Part shown: positions 8,279-16,464 of the stretch, piece by piece
How positions within the stretch are numbered: position 1 is the first letter of the stretch
Layout: the number at the start of each line of letters is the position of its first letter
Assembly (NCBI GenBank): GCA_030064795.1
Contig: JASJEI010000352.1
Location: 1 to 22,191, forward strand
Source of the DNA: Pleurocapsa sp. MO_226.B13
GTDB taxonomy: Bacteria > Cyanobacteriota > Cyanobacteriia > Cyanobacteriales > Xenococcaceae
Direction: 5' to 3'
Length of the DNA stretch: 22,191 nucleotides
Made by a program: the position numbers and the translations under genes
The notes under the pieces: generated by a model
What the model was told of the DNA's origin: nothing
The model's input: only the letters and a program-made list of their open reading frames with translations
The model's database searches: none

Positions 8279-8980
8279 CTAGGCTAAATCGAACAACAAA
8301 ATTTCGGTATTATCTGTAGTGGCAGAAAAAGAAATTTTTGTCTCTTCCGTAATTGCAGCACCATCACCGCCATTGAGAACTCGACCGTTTACCTCTATTC
8401 CACCTGTGGCTACTTGTATCCACAAAGATCTATTACTGTTAGCACTGTAGTTAACGCGATCGCCGTTATTAAGAGTAGCAACGTAAAGATAAGCATCCTG
8501 ATGAATTGTTACCGAATCGTCTTTACCATCAGGCGAAGCTACTAATCTTAATTTCCCTTGTCTTTCGGCGACATCAAAATGTTTCTGTTCGTAGCTGGGC
8601 TTAATTCCTCCTCGTTCTGGTAGAATCCAAATTTGCAAAAAGTGAACGGGGTCGGCATTAGAAGCATTAAATTCACTGTGGGCGATACCCGTACCAGCCG
8701 ACATTCTTTGTACGTCTCCAGGACGAATTACCGAACCGTTGCCAATACTATCTTTATGAGCTAGTTCTCCTTCTAAGACGTAGGAAATAATTTCCATGTC
8801 TCGGTGGCCATGAGTACCAAAGCCTTGTCCTGGTTTGACTTTATCTTCGTTAATCACTCGCAGACTGGAAAAGCCCATGTGATTGGGGTCGTAATAGCTA
8901 CCAAAAGAAAAAGTATGTCTGCTATCGAGCCAACCAAAGTTAGGATTACCTCTATCTTGAGCCGAACGAACAGTAATCAT
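8279..8980 (-). CDS. Pirin family protein (YhhW-type)
   Basis: The product is 233 residues, a full-length two-domain cupin of the pirin family, similar to quercetin-2,3-dioxygenase-like YhhW. The metal ligands are all present: His57 and His59 in [11 protein letters not shown], and His101 and Glu103 in GIAHSEFN. Hallmarks include the start [34 protein letters not shown] and [10 protein letters not shown] strong Shine-Dalgarno (GGGAGGT, 8988-8994) lies 7 bases before the ATG. Two tandem operator-like sites lie 54-116 bases upstream. It is followed after 23 bases by the Crp/Fnr gene. Family members oxidise flavonols or act as redox sensors; the real substrate here is unknown. Confidence 0.95.
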   Translation of the reverse strand: MITVRSAQDRGNPNFGWLDSRHTFSFGSYYDPNHMGFSSLRVINEDKVKPGQGFGTHGHRDMEIISYVLEGELAHKDSIGNGSVIRPGDVQRMSAGTGIAHSEFNASNADPVHFLQIWILPERGGIKPSYEQKHFDVAERQGKLRLVASPDGKDDSVTIHQDAYLYVATLNNGDRVNYSANSNRSLWIQVATGGIEVNGRVLNGGDGAAITEETKISFSATTDNTEILLFDLA

Positions 8981-9033
8981 TATTTTTACCTCCCGATTTC
9001 TTAATATTGTTTGGTTCTTGGTTATATTATGTG

Positions 9034-9096
9034 TTGTTTCTTTAAAAAAGACAATATTATATTAATTGACAGATTGTTTCTAAAAATGAGACAATA
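9034..9096 (-). promoter_or_regulatory. Two tandem inverted-repeat operators upstream of pirin
   Basis: On the minus strand two related dyads occur: TATTGTCTT-N5-AAAGAAACAA (9034-9056) and TATTGTCTC-N5-TTAGAAACAA (9074-9096). Their consensus is TTGTCT-N6/7-AGAAACAA and their centres are 40 bases apart, close to four helical turns. They lie between the NmrA-like remnant and the pirin start. This arrangement is typical of a cooperative dimeric repressor; the cognate protein is not identified. The core promoter probably overlaps this AT-rich stretch. Confidence 0.55.
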
Positions 9097-9831
9097 GATT
9101 ATAGGTTTGGTTTGATGTTTCGGTCATTTCAATACAAAAAAATGCGCGGTATTTTATGTAATATTTAAATATTTGCGAAAAAACGATTCCAATCAGTATG
9201 TTGCAGCCAAGCTTCAAAGTTCATGAGGTTGGGATGGATTTTCTTTAATGCTTCATGGTCGCGATAAGGACCGTATTGGTGATGAAACCGAAATTGATTG
9301 AGGGGGTCGTGGACATTAGACATATCGAGAGCTAAAAATTCTTCATCGCTCATAGGTTGATATTCTGTGGGAATACCCGTTATTTTTTCAAAAGTAGCTG
9401 CTAATTCCGCAAAAGTAAGGCGATCGCCACCAATTTCTAAGGTTCGACTAACCCAGGTATCGCGATGGGCAAACATATGGGTAGCAAACCAGCCAAGATC
9501 ATCGAGGGCGATAAAAGGATAGGGAGCATCTGCTGCTGGGACGGAAAAGATTAATCCCTCTCGTCCGTCACTCAGTTTTCCTTCCTTGGGCTTCATAAAG
9601 GCAAATAAATTCTCAAAGTAAGCCAGAGTCTTTAGAACGCTAACGCAACTGAAATACCAACCTGGTTCTTGTCGCATAAACTCATCCGATCTGCGCCAGT
9701 CTATTTCATGTTCTACAGCAGCTTTAGCATCAAAATGAGGAACGGGATTTTTCCTTGAGAAATATGAGCGCAAGCATCGAGGAAAGAATAAATAAAATGC
9801 TGTACGTCGGCTTTTCGAGCAGCATCTAAAA

Positions 9832-9952
9832 CATTCAGTCCCGATACTTCTCGTTTAAGAATTTAACTTGGGAATTGGGGAATTGGGGAATTGGGGAATT
9901 GATTAATCCCTAAATCCCTATCTCCCTAAACGAGAAGTATTGCATTCAGTCC
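9832..9952. mobile_element. 97-bp inverted-repeat insertion with 10-bp target duplication
   Basis: ATACTTCTCGTTTA (9844-9857) and its exact complement (9927-9940) bound a 97-bp segment. On each side lies CATTCAGTCC (9832-9841 and 9943-9952), a 10-bp direct repeat present once in the inferred ancestral NmrA-like gene. This is the signature of a miniature inverted-repeat element with target duplication. It has no coding capacity. The core is a GGGGAATT octamer repeat facing CCC-rich words, so one strand can fold extensively. Confidence 0.75.
9870..9896 (+). repeat. GGGGAATT repeat, potential G-quadruplex
   Basis: Four G runs (9870-9872, 9877-9880, 9885-9888, 9893-9896) are separated by identical AATT loops, meeting the usual G3+N1-7 quadruplex pattern. 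It sits at the centre of the 97-bp inverted-repeat insertion. Confidence 0.7.
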
Positions 9953-10073
9953 GATTTTGCGCTCTGTTGCCACACTACCGCCAATCCAAAAACTGGACTA
10001 AACCCTTTTTCTATCCATTGTTCGGATAAACGACGAATAGTTTCTTTCTTAGGCTCAATTGTATTATCTTGAG

Positions 10074-10118
10074 CGATCGCTCGTTCACTATCCTACCCCT
10101 AAAAATTCCTTTAAAATA
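10074..10118. repeat. Direct repeat, copy 1, right of the small gene pair
   Basis: This ~45-bp sequence starts CGATCGCTCG, includes TATCCTACCCCTAAAAA, and ends TTTAAAATA. It matches 10575-10620 at most positions in the same orientation. The two copies bracket the two small overlapping genes. Confidence 0.75.
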
Positions 10119-10126
10119 TTCATATG

Positions 10127-10345
10127 TTAGGTCGCTTCACCGTTATTTATTGCTTGCATTTGACTGAGAATTGCTGCTTGAATTTTGGTATCAAAGTCAG
10201 GATCGTCTACAGTAGTAATAACCTTGCGAGGACTACTGTTTAATCTGTCTAAATACATTTGCAGAGCCTCTTTATCTTCACGATGTTGCAGAAAGTACTG
10301 TTTTAATTGTTTGTCAGACATAGCAGCATAATCAACTTTACTCAT
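10127..10345 (-). CDS. Small conserved cyanobacterial protein (DUF6887-like)
   Basis: The product is 72 residues: MSKVDYAAMSDKQLKQYFLQ, HREDKEALQMYLDRLNSSPR, then VITTVDDPDFDTKIQAAI and a Gln-rich end. I recognise the pattern as a widespread cyanobacterial small protein, which I recall as DUF6887. It is acidic and helical, with no membrane segment. Its ATG overlaps the stop of the 58-residue gene upstream (TAATG), so the two are translationally coupled. The coupling of two tiny ORFs resembles toxin-antitoxin layout, but no toxin fold is evident and the role is unknown. Confidence 0.8.
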   Translation of the reverse strand: MSKVDYAAMSDKQLKQYFLQHREDKEALQMYLDRLNSSPRKVITTVDDPDFDTKIQAAILSQMQAINNGEAT

Positions 10346-10521
10346 TACAAAACCTCCCCATTTGGCGTAATTTGAAATTCCAAATTTTCAGTATCTCCAG
10401 CCAAAATGTACAGATTTTTAGTTCGCTCATCAATACAGATAAGATGTACGGGCTGAAGCATAATATAAGTTAACCAATAGCAAAGACGGTACAAACCTCT
10501 AAGCTGAATATCATTAGGCAT
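10345..10521 (-). CDS. Small conserved cyanobacterial protein (DUF6888-like)
   Basis: The product is 58 residues: MPNDIQLRGLYRLCYWLTYI, then MLQPVHLICIDERTKNLYIL, AGDTENLEFQITPNGEVL. The pattern (LYRLCxWLTxMLQPVHLICIDERTxNLYILAG) is that of a family I recall as DUF6888, normally found next to the DUF6887-like partner as here. The ATG is at 10521 and the TAA at 10345-10347 overlaps the next start. The N-terminal half is amphipathic and aromatic; the C-terminal half looks beta-stranded. The function is unknown. It is divergently oriented from the giant histidine kinase, with 185 bases between their starts. Confidence 0.8.
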   Translation of the reverse strand: MPNDIQLRGLYRLCYWLTYIMLQPVHLICIDERTKNLYILAGDTENLEFQITPNGEVL

Positions 10522-10574
10522 TTAAAGCAGTTTCCTCACATACTGCCTATTTTAACGTTTGGCTTGACTCGATA

Positions 10575-10620
10575 CGATCGCTCGCTCACAATCCTATCCC
10601 TAAAAAATGCCTTAAACATA
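10575..10620. repeat. Direct repeat, copy 2, left of the small gene pair's start
   Basis: Second copy of the 10074-10118 sequence: CGATCGCTCG, then ATCCTATCCCTAAAAAA and TTAAACATA. It lies in the divergent promoter region between the small gene pair and the histidine kinase. TATCCCT here can also pair with AGGGATA about 25 bases further right. Confidence 0.75.
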
Positions 10621-10706
10621 ACCGAAAGGGATAGATAGTATTAGGTATCATTACCTTAGTCCCCAATCTCGCAAATTGGCGGGAATGTAGAGCAAATTAA
10701 TCCCCA

Positions 10707-13700
10707 ATGGCGCAACAGCAACCAGAACGCCCCGACAACTCAACCGAGACAAACAGCCTACTCCAAGCAGCAGCAGATTGCGCGAGTGCTTTGCTGAGTG
10801 ATGATGATTTTGAACGAGGTGTCAATCGAACCTTAGAGATATTGGGCAAGAGTGCGGGTGCAGATCGCTTGTGTACGCTTGAATACATCGTTGATACTCA
10901 TGGATTGAGCTTAGGTCACGTAATTGTAAGATATGAATGGCTTTCTCCTCACGCAAATTCTCAACTTCATCATCCCGAATTAAATCGTGTTAGTTGCGAT
11001 ACATTTGCTGAAGAACACGATCGACTTTTATCGGGTAAGCATTGGGGTGGTTTAATTAATAATTTTTCCGAAGCATTTCGTATCGGTCAAGAAAAAATAG
11101 AGGTAAAAGCTACTTATTCCATCCCCGTTATTGTTGATGGACAGTATTGGGGTCTTCTTGGCTTAGATTTTTGTCGTATCGCTAGGGAATTAAGCGAGGC
11201 AGAAATCGCCGTACTAAAAACTGCTGCTACCTGTATCGGGAGTGCCATCCAGAGAGAACGAGATCGCACTGCTAAAGAATCAGCCGAAAGAAAGGCATTA
11301 CTAGAACAGCAAAAAGCGATTGAGTTACAAGAACGCGATCGCCTGCTCAACCTAACCGCTAGTGCTACTCAGGCATTACTGGATGATGAGGATTTGGATA
11401 ATGCGATCGCCAATGCCCTAGAAATCATCGGGGAAGGAATCGCTACAGATCGGGTGTGCGTCATGGAACACTACGACGATCCGACAAGAGAGACTTTAGG
11501 TTATTTACAAGCACTGTATGAGTGGCATTCAGAATATGCAGTTTCCCAGTTACAGCATCCCGAACTACAGCAGGTGAGTTATGAGGGAATCGAAGAGTGG
11601 TACGAACAGTTTATTAGAGGCGAAGCAGCAGTAGGAGTAATTGAGGAAATACCCGAACCAGTCAGAAGCGGACAAAGAGAGATTGGCGTAAAGTCTACCT
11701 ATGCCGTCCCCATTACCATTGATGGCAAATACTGGGGTGTAGTGGGGTTTGATGATTGTCGGGAAGCCCAACAGCGCAGCGAGTCGGAAATCTCGATCCT
11801 CAAAACCGTTGCTGCGGGTATCGGTAGCGCGATTCAACAGCATCGCATACGCACCGAAAGGGAAGCAGCCCAACGCCAAACCCTACTCGAACAGCAAAAA
11901 GCAGCCCAGTTAGCCGAACACAACAGGGTTTTAGAACAGCGAGACAGGATTTTAGCAGCTACAGCCGAAGCGTCTAATGTTTTGTTGACGGGAGCAGATT
12001 TTGATGAGGCGGTAAATACAGCGTTAAAGATCATTGGGGAAACTATCGATACAGATCGGGTTGCCGTGTTAGAACATCTGGAGGATTTATCTAGTCAATC
12101 TTTGGGCTTTCTTCAAGTAACTTACGAGTGGGATTCAACTCATACCATATCCCAACTGAATCATCCTGAAGTGTCGAAGATAACCTATGGTGGAATTGAG
12201 GAATGGTATACCCTTTCTTGCCAAGGCAGATCGACAGGTGGTGTACTCGATGAGTTAAAAGAGCCTTTTCGTAGCAGCATGGCAAAAATAGGTACAAAAT
12301 CCACCTACACTATTCCTATCGCGGTAAATAATCAATATTGGGGTCTTATTGGTATCGATGACTGTCGGGAAGAAACACGCCGTAGCGAAGCGGAACTGAG
12401 TATTTTAAAAACGGCAGCAGCTTGTATTGGGGGAGCGATCGATCGCGAACGGACTCGACGGGCGAAGGAAGAAGCAGAACGCAATATCTTATTAGAAAAA
12501 GAACGAGCAGCCCAAGAACGAGCCAAACTGCTGCAAGCTGTAGCTACCGTAGCTAATTCTCTGTTGCGATCGCCCGATTACCACACCGCATTACCAGAAG
12601 TGTTACAAATCTTAGGTGAAGCAGCAAAAAGCGATCGCTGTGGTTTGGTGCAAAACGTATTCGATCCCGTCACGGGTGAAGCTGCCGTACAAATCTTTGC
12701 TGAATGGTGTTGCCAGGGAATTCCTGTTTCAGTTGAATCTACCCCAGAATTAGAAACTGCCTTACTGTGGTCGCATTTTCCTCAGTTTAGAGAGAAACTA
12801 TTTCAAGGAGAAATCTGTACTTTTTTAATCGACGATCTCTTAGAACCCGCCCGCAGTATTTTACAGGCACAGGGTAACGTTTCGATGACTTTAGTTCCCA
12901 TCATAGTGCAGTCAGAATTTTGGGGAGTATTTACCTTTGATTATTGTCAAGCAGCACGGTTATTTGAAGAGGCAGATACGGCAGTGTTTGCGATCGCGGT
13001 AGATAGTATTGCAGCAGCTATAGAAAGAGAACGACAAGATGAGGCATTAAAAGCCTCGGAAAAACGCTTTCGAGAACTGTTTGAGTTGAGCAATGAAGGT
13101 ATTGCCTTTTTAGCTTTCGACCGACCAATTTCGCTTTCTTTACCGATTGAAGAACAAATAGATCTAATTTATCAATCAACCTGGTTTCTTGATGTCAATC
13201 CAGCCTGTGCAAAAAACTATGGATTTGACCATCCTAAAGAAATAATTGGCAAGCGATTATCTGAGCTGCATTCTCCCGAATCTAATCACAGATTGCTGAT
13301 GCGTCAAGCTGTTGAAAACGGTTGGAATCTTAGAAATGTTGAATCGGAAGAGCTTGATGAGAATGGCAATAAACGCTACTGGTTGAGTAATTTATTTACC
13401 ACTATTGAGAATGGCTATGCTGTAAGAAATTGGGGCATTACCAACAACATTACCCCACTCAAAGAAGCACAACAAGCACTACTCGAAGCAGAACAAGAAA
13501 AAGCGCGAGAATTAGAAGCTATCAACGTCAAGCTAAAACAAGCCTTGGCAGAATTATCTAAATCAGAAAAACGCTTTCGAGAACTGTTTGAAGCCAGTAA
13601 CGACGGCATTCATTTTCTAGAGTTTGAGCCACCTATACATATCAACTTACCCATCGAGGAACAAATAGCTCGCTGTTATAGTTCTTTTCGTATTATAGAT

Positions 13701-16382
13701 GTCAATCCTGCATTGGAAAAATATTCTGGTTTGAATCGGTCAGAAATAATTGGAAAACCTATTACAGTAGCACATTCCCCAAATTCGGGACATCGATCGC
13801 TAATGCGTCGCTTAATTGAAAATGGCTGGCAGATTACTAATGCAGAATCAGAAGATATCGATGCTGATGGTAACAAACGCTACTGGCTAAGTCATCTATT
13901 TACCACTATCGAAAATGGCTATGCGGTTAGAGGATGGGGCATTGCTAACAATATTACACCGCTCAAACAAGCGCAACAAGCATTACTCGAAGCCGAACGG
14001 CAACGGGTAGCCCAACTAGAAGAAAGCAACCAAGTCTTATCCTTACGGGACAGATGGTTGGAAGCTACTGCCAATGCAGCTAACCGCTTACTAGCAACTC
14101 CAGATCTTGATGCAGGAATCAATGCAGCCTTGAAGATGTTAGGAGAGAGTTTGGATTGCGATCGTGTGGATGTAATGCAGCATTTTGAAGATGATACTGT
14201 AGGCTATGTTCAGATGCTCTATGAATGGAATTCACCTTATGCTATTCGCCAAATAGACATACCAGAGTGGGTTACAATCTCTTGGTCAGGAATTGAGGAT
14301 TGGTTAGTCCGACAGAAAGCAGGTGATTGGATCGGTGGTGTAGTTACAGAATTTCCCGAACCATTCCGTAGCAAGATGATTAGACTTGAGATTCAATGTC
14401 TTTACAACGTACCGATTTTTGTTAATGACAACTATTGGGGTTCATTAGGTATCGATTTTTGCCGAGAAGCAAGACAATTAACCTCTGCGGAAATTTCCGT
14501 ATTTAAAACCGCAGCAAGCTGTGTTGGTAGTGCCATCTACCGCCAGCAGATTCAACAGCAACGAGAACAAGCTGAAAGAACGATAATACTCGAACGGGAA
14601 CGAGCAGCTCAGGAAAAAGCAGCCGAATTAACTAAAGTAAATCAGGTTCTCAGCCGAAGCTTAGGAAAACTAACCGATACTGCCGATTTAGATGAATTCC
14701 TCGGTCAAGTAGTTTTAGAAATTACCCGCCAAGTCGGTGCGGTTTGTGGACATATGTTCTTGTATGATGCGGGTAACAATACTTTAGAAACTCGCTTATC
14801 GGTTAGAAACGGTATCATTCATCAAGGTGCAGCCGAATACGATCCTCCATTCTTACATTCACCTTTTCCCGCCGATATAACTCCTGCTTTTCAATATATG
14901 TTGGAGACAGGAGAAATTGTTTCAATGAACACTACAAATAATTCCGAGCTATTTTGGGATGGAACTATAGAATGGCATCGACAAATGGGACATCAAGAAG
15001 TTGCTGCACTTGCCTTGACCATTGGTGATAAACCCCTCGGTATGCTTGGTTTAGCTTTCACCGAAAAATCAGCCCTCAAACCCGAAGAATTAGAGCTAAT
15101 CTACGCCCTAACCAATCAGGCATCTCTAGCCATTCAATTAACTAACCTAGCCGAAGCAGCCAAGCAGACCGCTATTTTACAAGAACAAGAGAAAGCAGCC
15201 CAAGAAAAAGCAGCACAATTAACCAAAGTCAATCATGTTCTTTCTCGAAGCTTAGGTAAACTAACCGATACTGCCGATCTAGACGAATTTCTCGGTCAGG
15301 TAGTTCTAGAAATTACTCGCCAAGTCGGTGCTGTCTGCGGGCATATTTTCCTATACGATGCCGATAAAAATACTCTTCAGCAACGCTTATCAGTCAGAAA
15401 CGGCATCATTTATCAAGGTGCAGCCGAACACGACTGTGAACTTTTTCATGCTCCTTTTCCAGCCGATATTTCCCCAGGTTTTGCGTATTTGTGTCAAACG
15501 CGACAAATTGATTTACTTAGTACAGTTGATGATGCTGATTCTATGCTGTGGTGGGAAGATTCTGTAGAATGGCGTCGGCGCATGGGACATCAAGAAGCTG
15601 CTGCTATCGCTCTGATGATAGGAGACAAACCCCTCGGCTTACTCGGTCTAGCCTTTACAGAAAAATCAGCCCTCAAGCCCGAGGAATTAGAGCTAATCTA
15701 TGCCCTAACCAATCAAGCATCTCTAGCCATTCAGCTAACTAACCTCGCCCAACAAGCCCAAAAATTGGCTCTAATCGCAGAACGCACCCGTATGGCGCGG
15801 GAAATACACGATACCCTCGCTCAAACCTTTGGCGGTATCCTGATGCAGCTACAGGTAGCGGAATACTTTTTTAGCAGCAAACCAGACAAAGTTCGCAGCC
15901 ATATCAACACCGCTCGTATTCTCGCACAAGATGCCGTAGCCGAAGCACGGCGCACCGTCTGGTTTCTCCATCAAGACGACACCGAGTATGGTGATTTAGC
16001 AATTCTAATTCCCAAAGTTGCCGAACACCTCACCGCCAACACGGGGGTAGAGTTAGAGGTGACTATTTCAGGCGAAGTGCAACCGCTTCAGCCTAGTTTG
16101 GGCATGAACCTACTACGAATCGTCCAAGAAGCGATCGCCAACACTATCAAACACGCCCACGCTAGTAACATTGAAATTCATCTCACCTACGAACCCCAAC
16201 AGCTATCTTTACAGATACGGGATGATGGAGATGGTTTTGACACCAGCCAGCAAAGCCTCGGTTTTGGCTTATTGGGTATGCAGCAACGTGCCAATAATTT
16301 GGGAGGGCAGTTAACAGTTAATAGTGCTTTGGGTGAAGGTACGGAAATTGGTCTTGTTGTAGAAGTAGCGAGTAGCAAGTAG
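10707..16382 (+). CDS. Giant multi-GAF/PAS sensor histidine kinase
   Basis: The product is 1891 residues, with no membrane segment, so it is a soluble sensor. Domains in order: GAF (about 15-185), GAF (210-390), GAF (412-590), GAF (603-770), PAS (786-935), PAS (955-1100), GAF (1115-1290), GAF (1308-1490), GAF (1505-1680), HisKA_3 with MAREIHDTLAQ (phosphoacceptor His1701), and HATPase_c (about 1795-1890) with N box EAIANTIKHA, G1 DDGDGFD (1839-1845) and G2 GFGLLGM. Coiled linkers rich in Glu/Arg/Gln join the sensors. GAFs 1-3, 4 and 5 share YWG-x3-G-x-D-x-CR with a conserved Cys; GAFs 6 and 7 lack it and are near duplicates. It belongs to the NarL-type kinase class, whose partner is an HTH-containing response regulator; the one downstream is truncated. 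The signal is unknown. Confidence 0.95.
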   Translation: MAQQQPERPDNSTETNSLLQAAADCASALLSDDDFERGVNRTLEILGKSAGADRLCTLEYIVDTHGLSLGHVIVRYEWLSPHANSQLHHPELNRVSCDTFAEEHDRLLSGKHWGGLINNFSEAFRIGQEKIEVKATYSIPVIVDGQYWGLLGLDFCRIARELSEAEIAVLKTAATCIGSAIQRERDRTAKESAERKALLEQQKAIELQERDRLLNLTASATQALLDDEDLDNAIANALEIIGEGIATDRVCVMEHYDDPTRETLGYLQALYEWHSEYAVSQLQHPELQQVSYEGIEEWYEQFIRGEAAVGVIEEIPEPVRSGQREIGVKSTYAVPITIDGKYWGVVGFDDCREAQQRSESEISILKTVAAGIGSAIQQHRIRTEREAAQRQTLLEQQKAAQLAEHNRVLEQRDRILAATAEASNVLLTGADFDEAVNTALKIIGETIDTDRVAVLEHLEDLSSQSLGFLQVTYEWDSTHTISQLNHPEVSKITYGGIEEWYTLSCQGRSTGGVLDELKEPFRSSMAKIGTKSTYTIPIAVNNQYWGLIGIDDCREETRRSEAELSILKTAAACIGGAIDRERTRRAKEEAERNILLEKERAAQERAKLLQAVATVANSLLRSPDYHTALPEVLQILGEAAKSDRCGLVQNVFDPVTGEAAVQIFAEWCCQGIPVSVESTPELETALLWSHFPQFREKLFQGEICTFLIDDLLEPARSILQAQGNVSMTLVPIIVQSEFWGVFTFDYCQAARLFEEADTAVFAIAVDSIAAAIERERQDEALKASEKRFRELFELSNEGIAFLAFDRPISLSLPIEEQIDLIYQSTWFLDVNPACAKNYGFDHPKEIIGKRLSELHSPESNHRLLMRQAVENGWNLRNVESEELDENGNKRYWLSNLFTTIENGYAVRNWGITNNITPLKEAQQALLEAEQEKARELEAINVKLKQALAELSKSEKRFRELFEASNDGIHFLEFEPPIHINLPIEEQIARCYSSFRIIDVNPALEKYSGLNRSEIIGKPITVAHSPNSGHRSLMRRLIENGWQITNAESEDIDADGNKRYWLSHLFTTIENGYAVRGWGIANNITPLKQAQQALLEAERQRVAQLEESNQVLSLRDRWLEATANAANRLLATPDLDAGINAALKMLGESLDCDRVDVMQHFEDDTVGYVQMLYEWNSPYAIRQIDIPEWVTISWSGIEDWLVRQKAGDWIGGVVTEFPEPFRSKMIRLEIQCLYNVPIFVNDNYWGSLGIDFCREARQLTSAEISVFKTAASCVGSAIYRQQIQQQREQAERTIILERERAAQEKAAELTKVNQVLSRSLGKLTDTADLDEFLGQVVLEITRQVGAVCGHMFLYDAGNNTLETRLSVRNGIIHQGAAEYDPPFLHSPFPADITPAFQYMLETGEIVSMNTTNNSELFWDGTIEWHRQMGHQEVAALALTIGDKPLGMLGLAFTEKSALKPEELELIYALTNQASLAIQLTNLAEAAKQTAILQEQEKAAQEKAAQLTKVNHVLSRSLGKLTDTADLDEFLGQVVLEITRQVGAVCGHIFLYDADKNTLQQRLSVRNGIIYQGAAEHDCELFHAPFPADISPGFAYLCQTRQIDLLSTVDDADSMLWWEDSVEWRRRMGHQEAAAIALMIGDKPLGLLGLAFTEKSALKPEELELIYALTNQASLAIQLTNLAQQAQKLALIAERTRMAREIHDTLAQTFGGILMQLQVAEYFFSSKPDKVRSHINTARILAQDAVAEARRTVWFLHQDDTEYGDLAILIPKVAEHLTANTGVELEVTISGEVQPLQPSLGMNLLRIVQEAIANTIKHAHASNIEIHLTYEPQQLSLQIRDDGDGFDTSQQSLGFGLLGMQQRANNLGGQLTVNSALGEGTEIGLVVEVASSK

Positions 16383-16391
16383 CGAGTGGGA
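16364..16391. repeat. Heptamer repeat overlapping the kinase stop codon
   Basis: AGTAGCG, AGTAGCA, AGTAGCG and AGTGGGA follow in register (16364-16391). The first two and a half units encode the last kinase residues (VASSK) and the third supplies the TAG stop. It is an STRR-type repeat that has invaded or grown into the coding end. Confidence 0.75.
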
Positions 16392-16464
16392 AAGGTAAAT
16401 AGAGAATACAAACTATGAAAGTTCAATCCAAGGCAGTAGAAAAATAAAAATATATGGGTTTAGT

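Larger units (their letters stand above)
9165..9995 (-). pseudogene. NmrA-like NAD(P)-binding protein, interrupted
   Basis: The C-terminal 195 codons (9773-9165) are open and typical of NmrA-like atypical SDRs: HFDAKAAVEHEI, FSVPAADAPYPFIALDDLG, TLEIGGDRLTFAELAATF and a TEYQPMSDEEF tail. Upstream, another frame reads VLDAARKADVQHFIYSFLDA and shifts into the C-terminal frame near 9755. Upstream of a 97-bp insertion (9844-9940) the reading resumes as FWIGGSVATERKIGLN, so the insert splits GLN from VLDAARK. Further 5' sequence with the glycine-rich dinucleotide loop (about 80-100 residues) is not found. Lesions are therefore 5' loss, an insertion and a frameshift. The role was presumably NADPH-linked redox sensing or reduction in the same block. 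Confidence 0.85.

Noticed and set aside
9955..10100. Minus-strand open stretch reading IRRLSEQWIEKGFSPVFG
   Set aside because: About 45 codons without a start, ending at the NmrA-like remnant in another frame; no family recognised, possibly a remnant of an unrelated gene, so not called.
10127..10521. Toxin-antitoxin assignment for the small gene pair
   Set aside because: Overlap and size fit, but neither product shows a recognised toxin or DNA-binding fold, so only conserved-protein calls were made.
11114..14122. Several 60-105-codon minus-strand frames inside the kinase gene
   Set aside because: They are antisense shadows of the strongly supported plus-strand kinase, recurring because its repeats recur.
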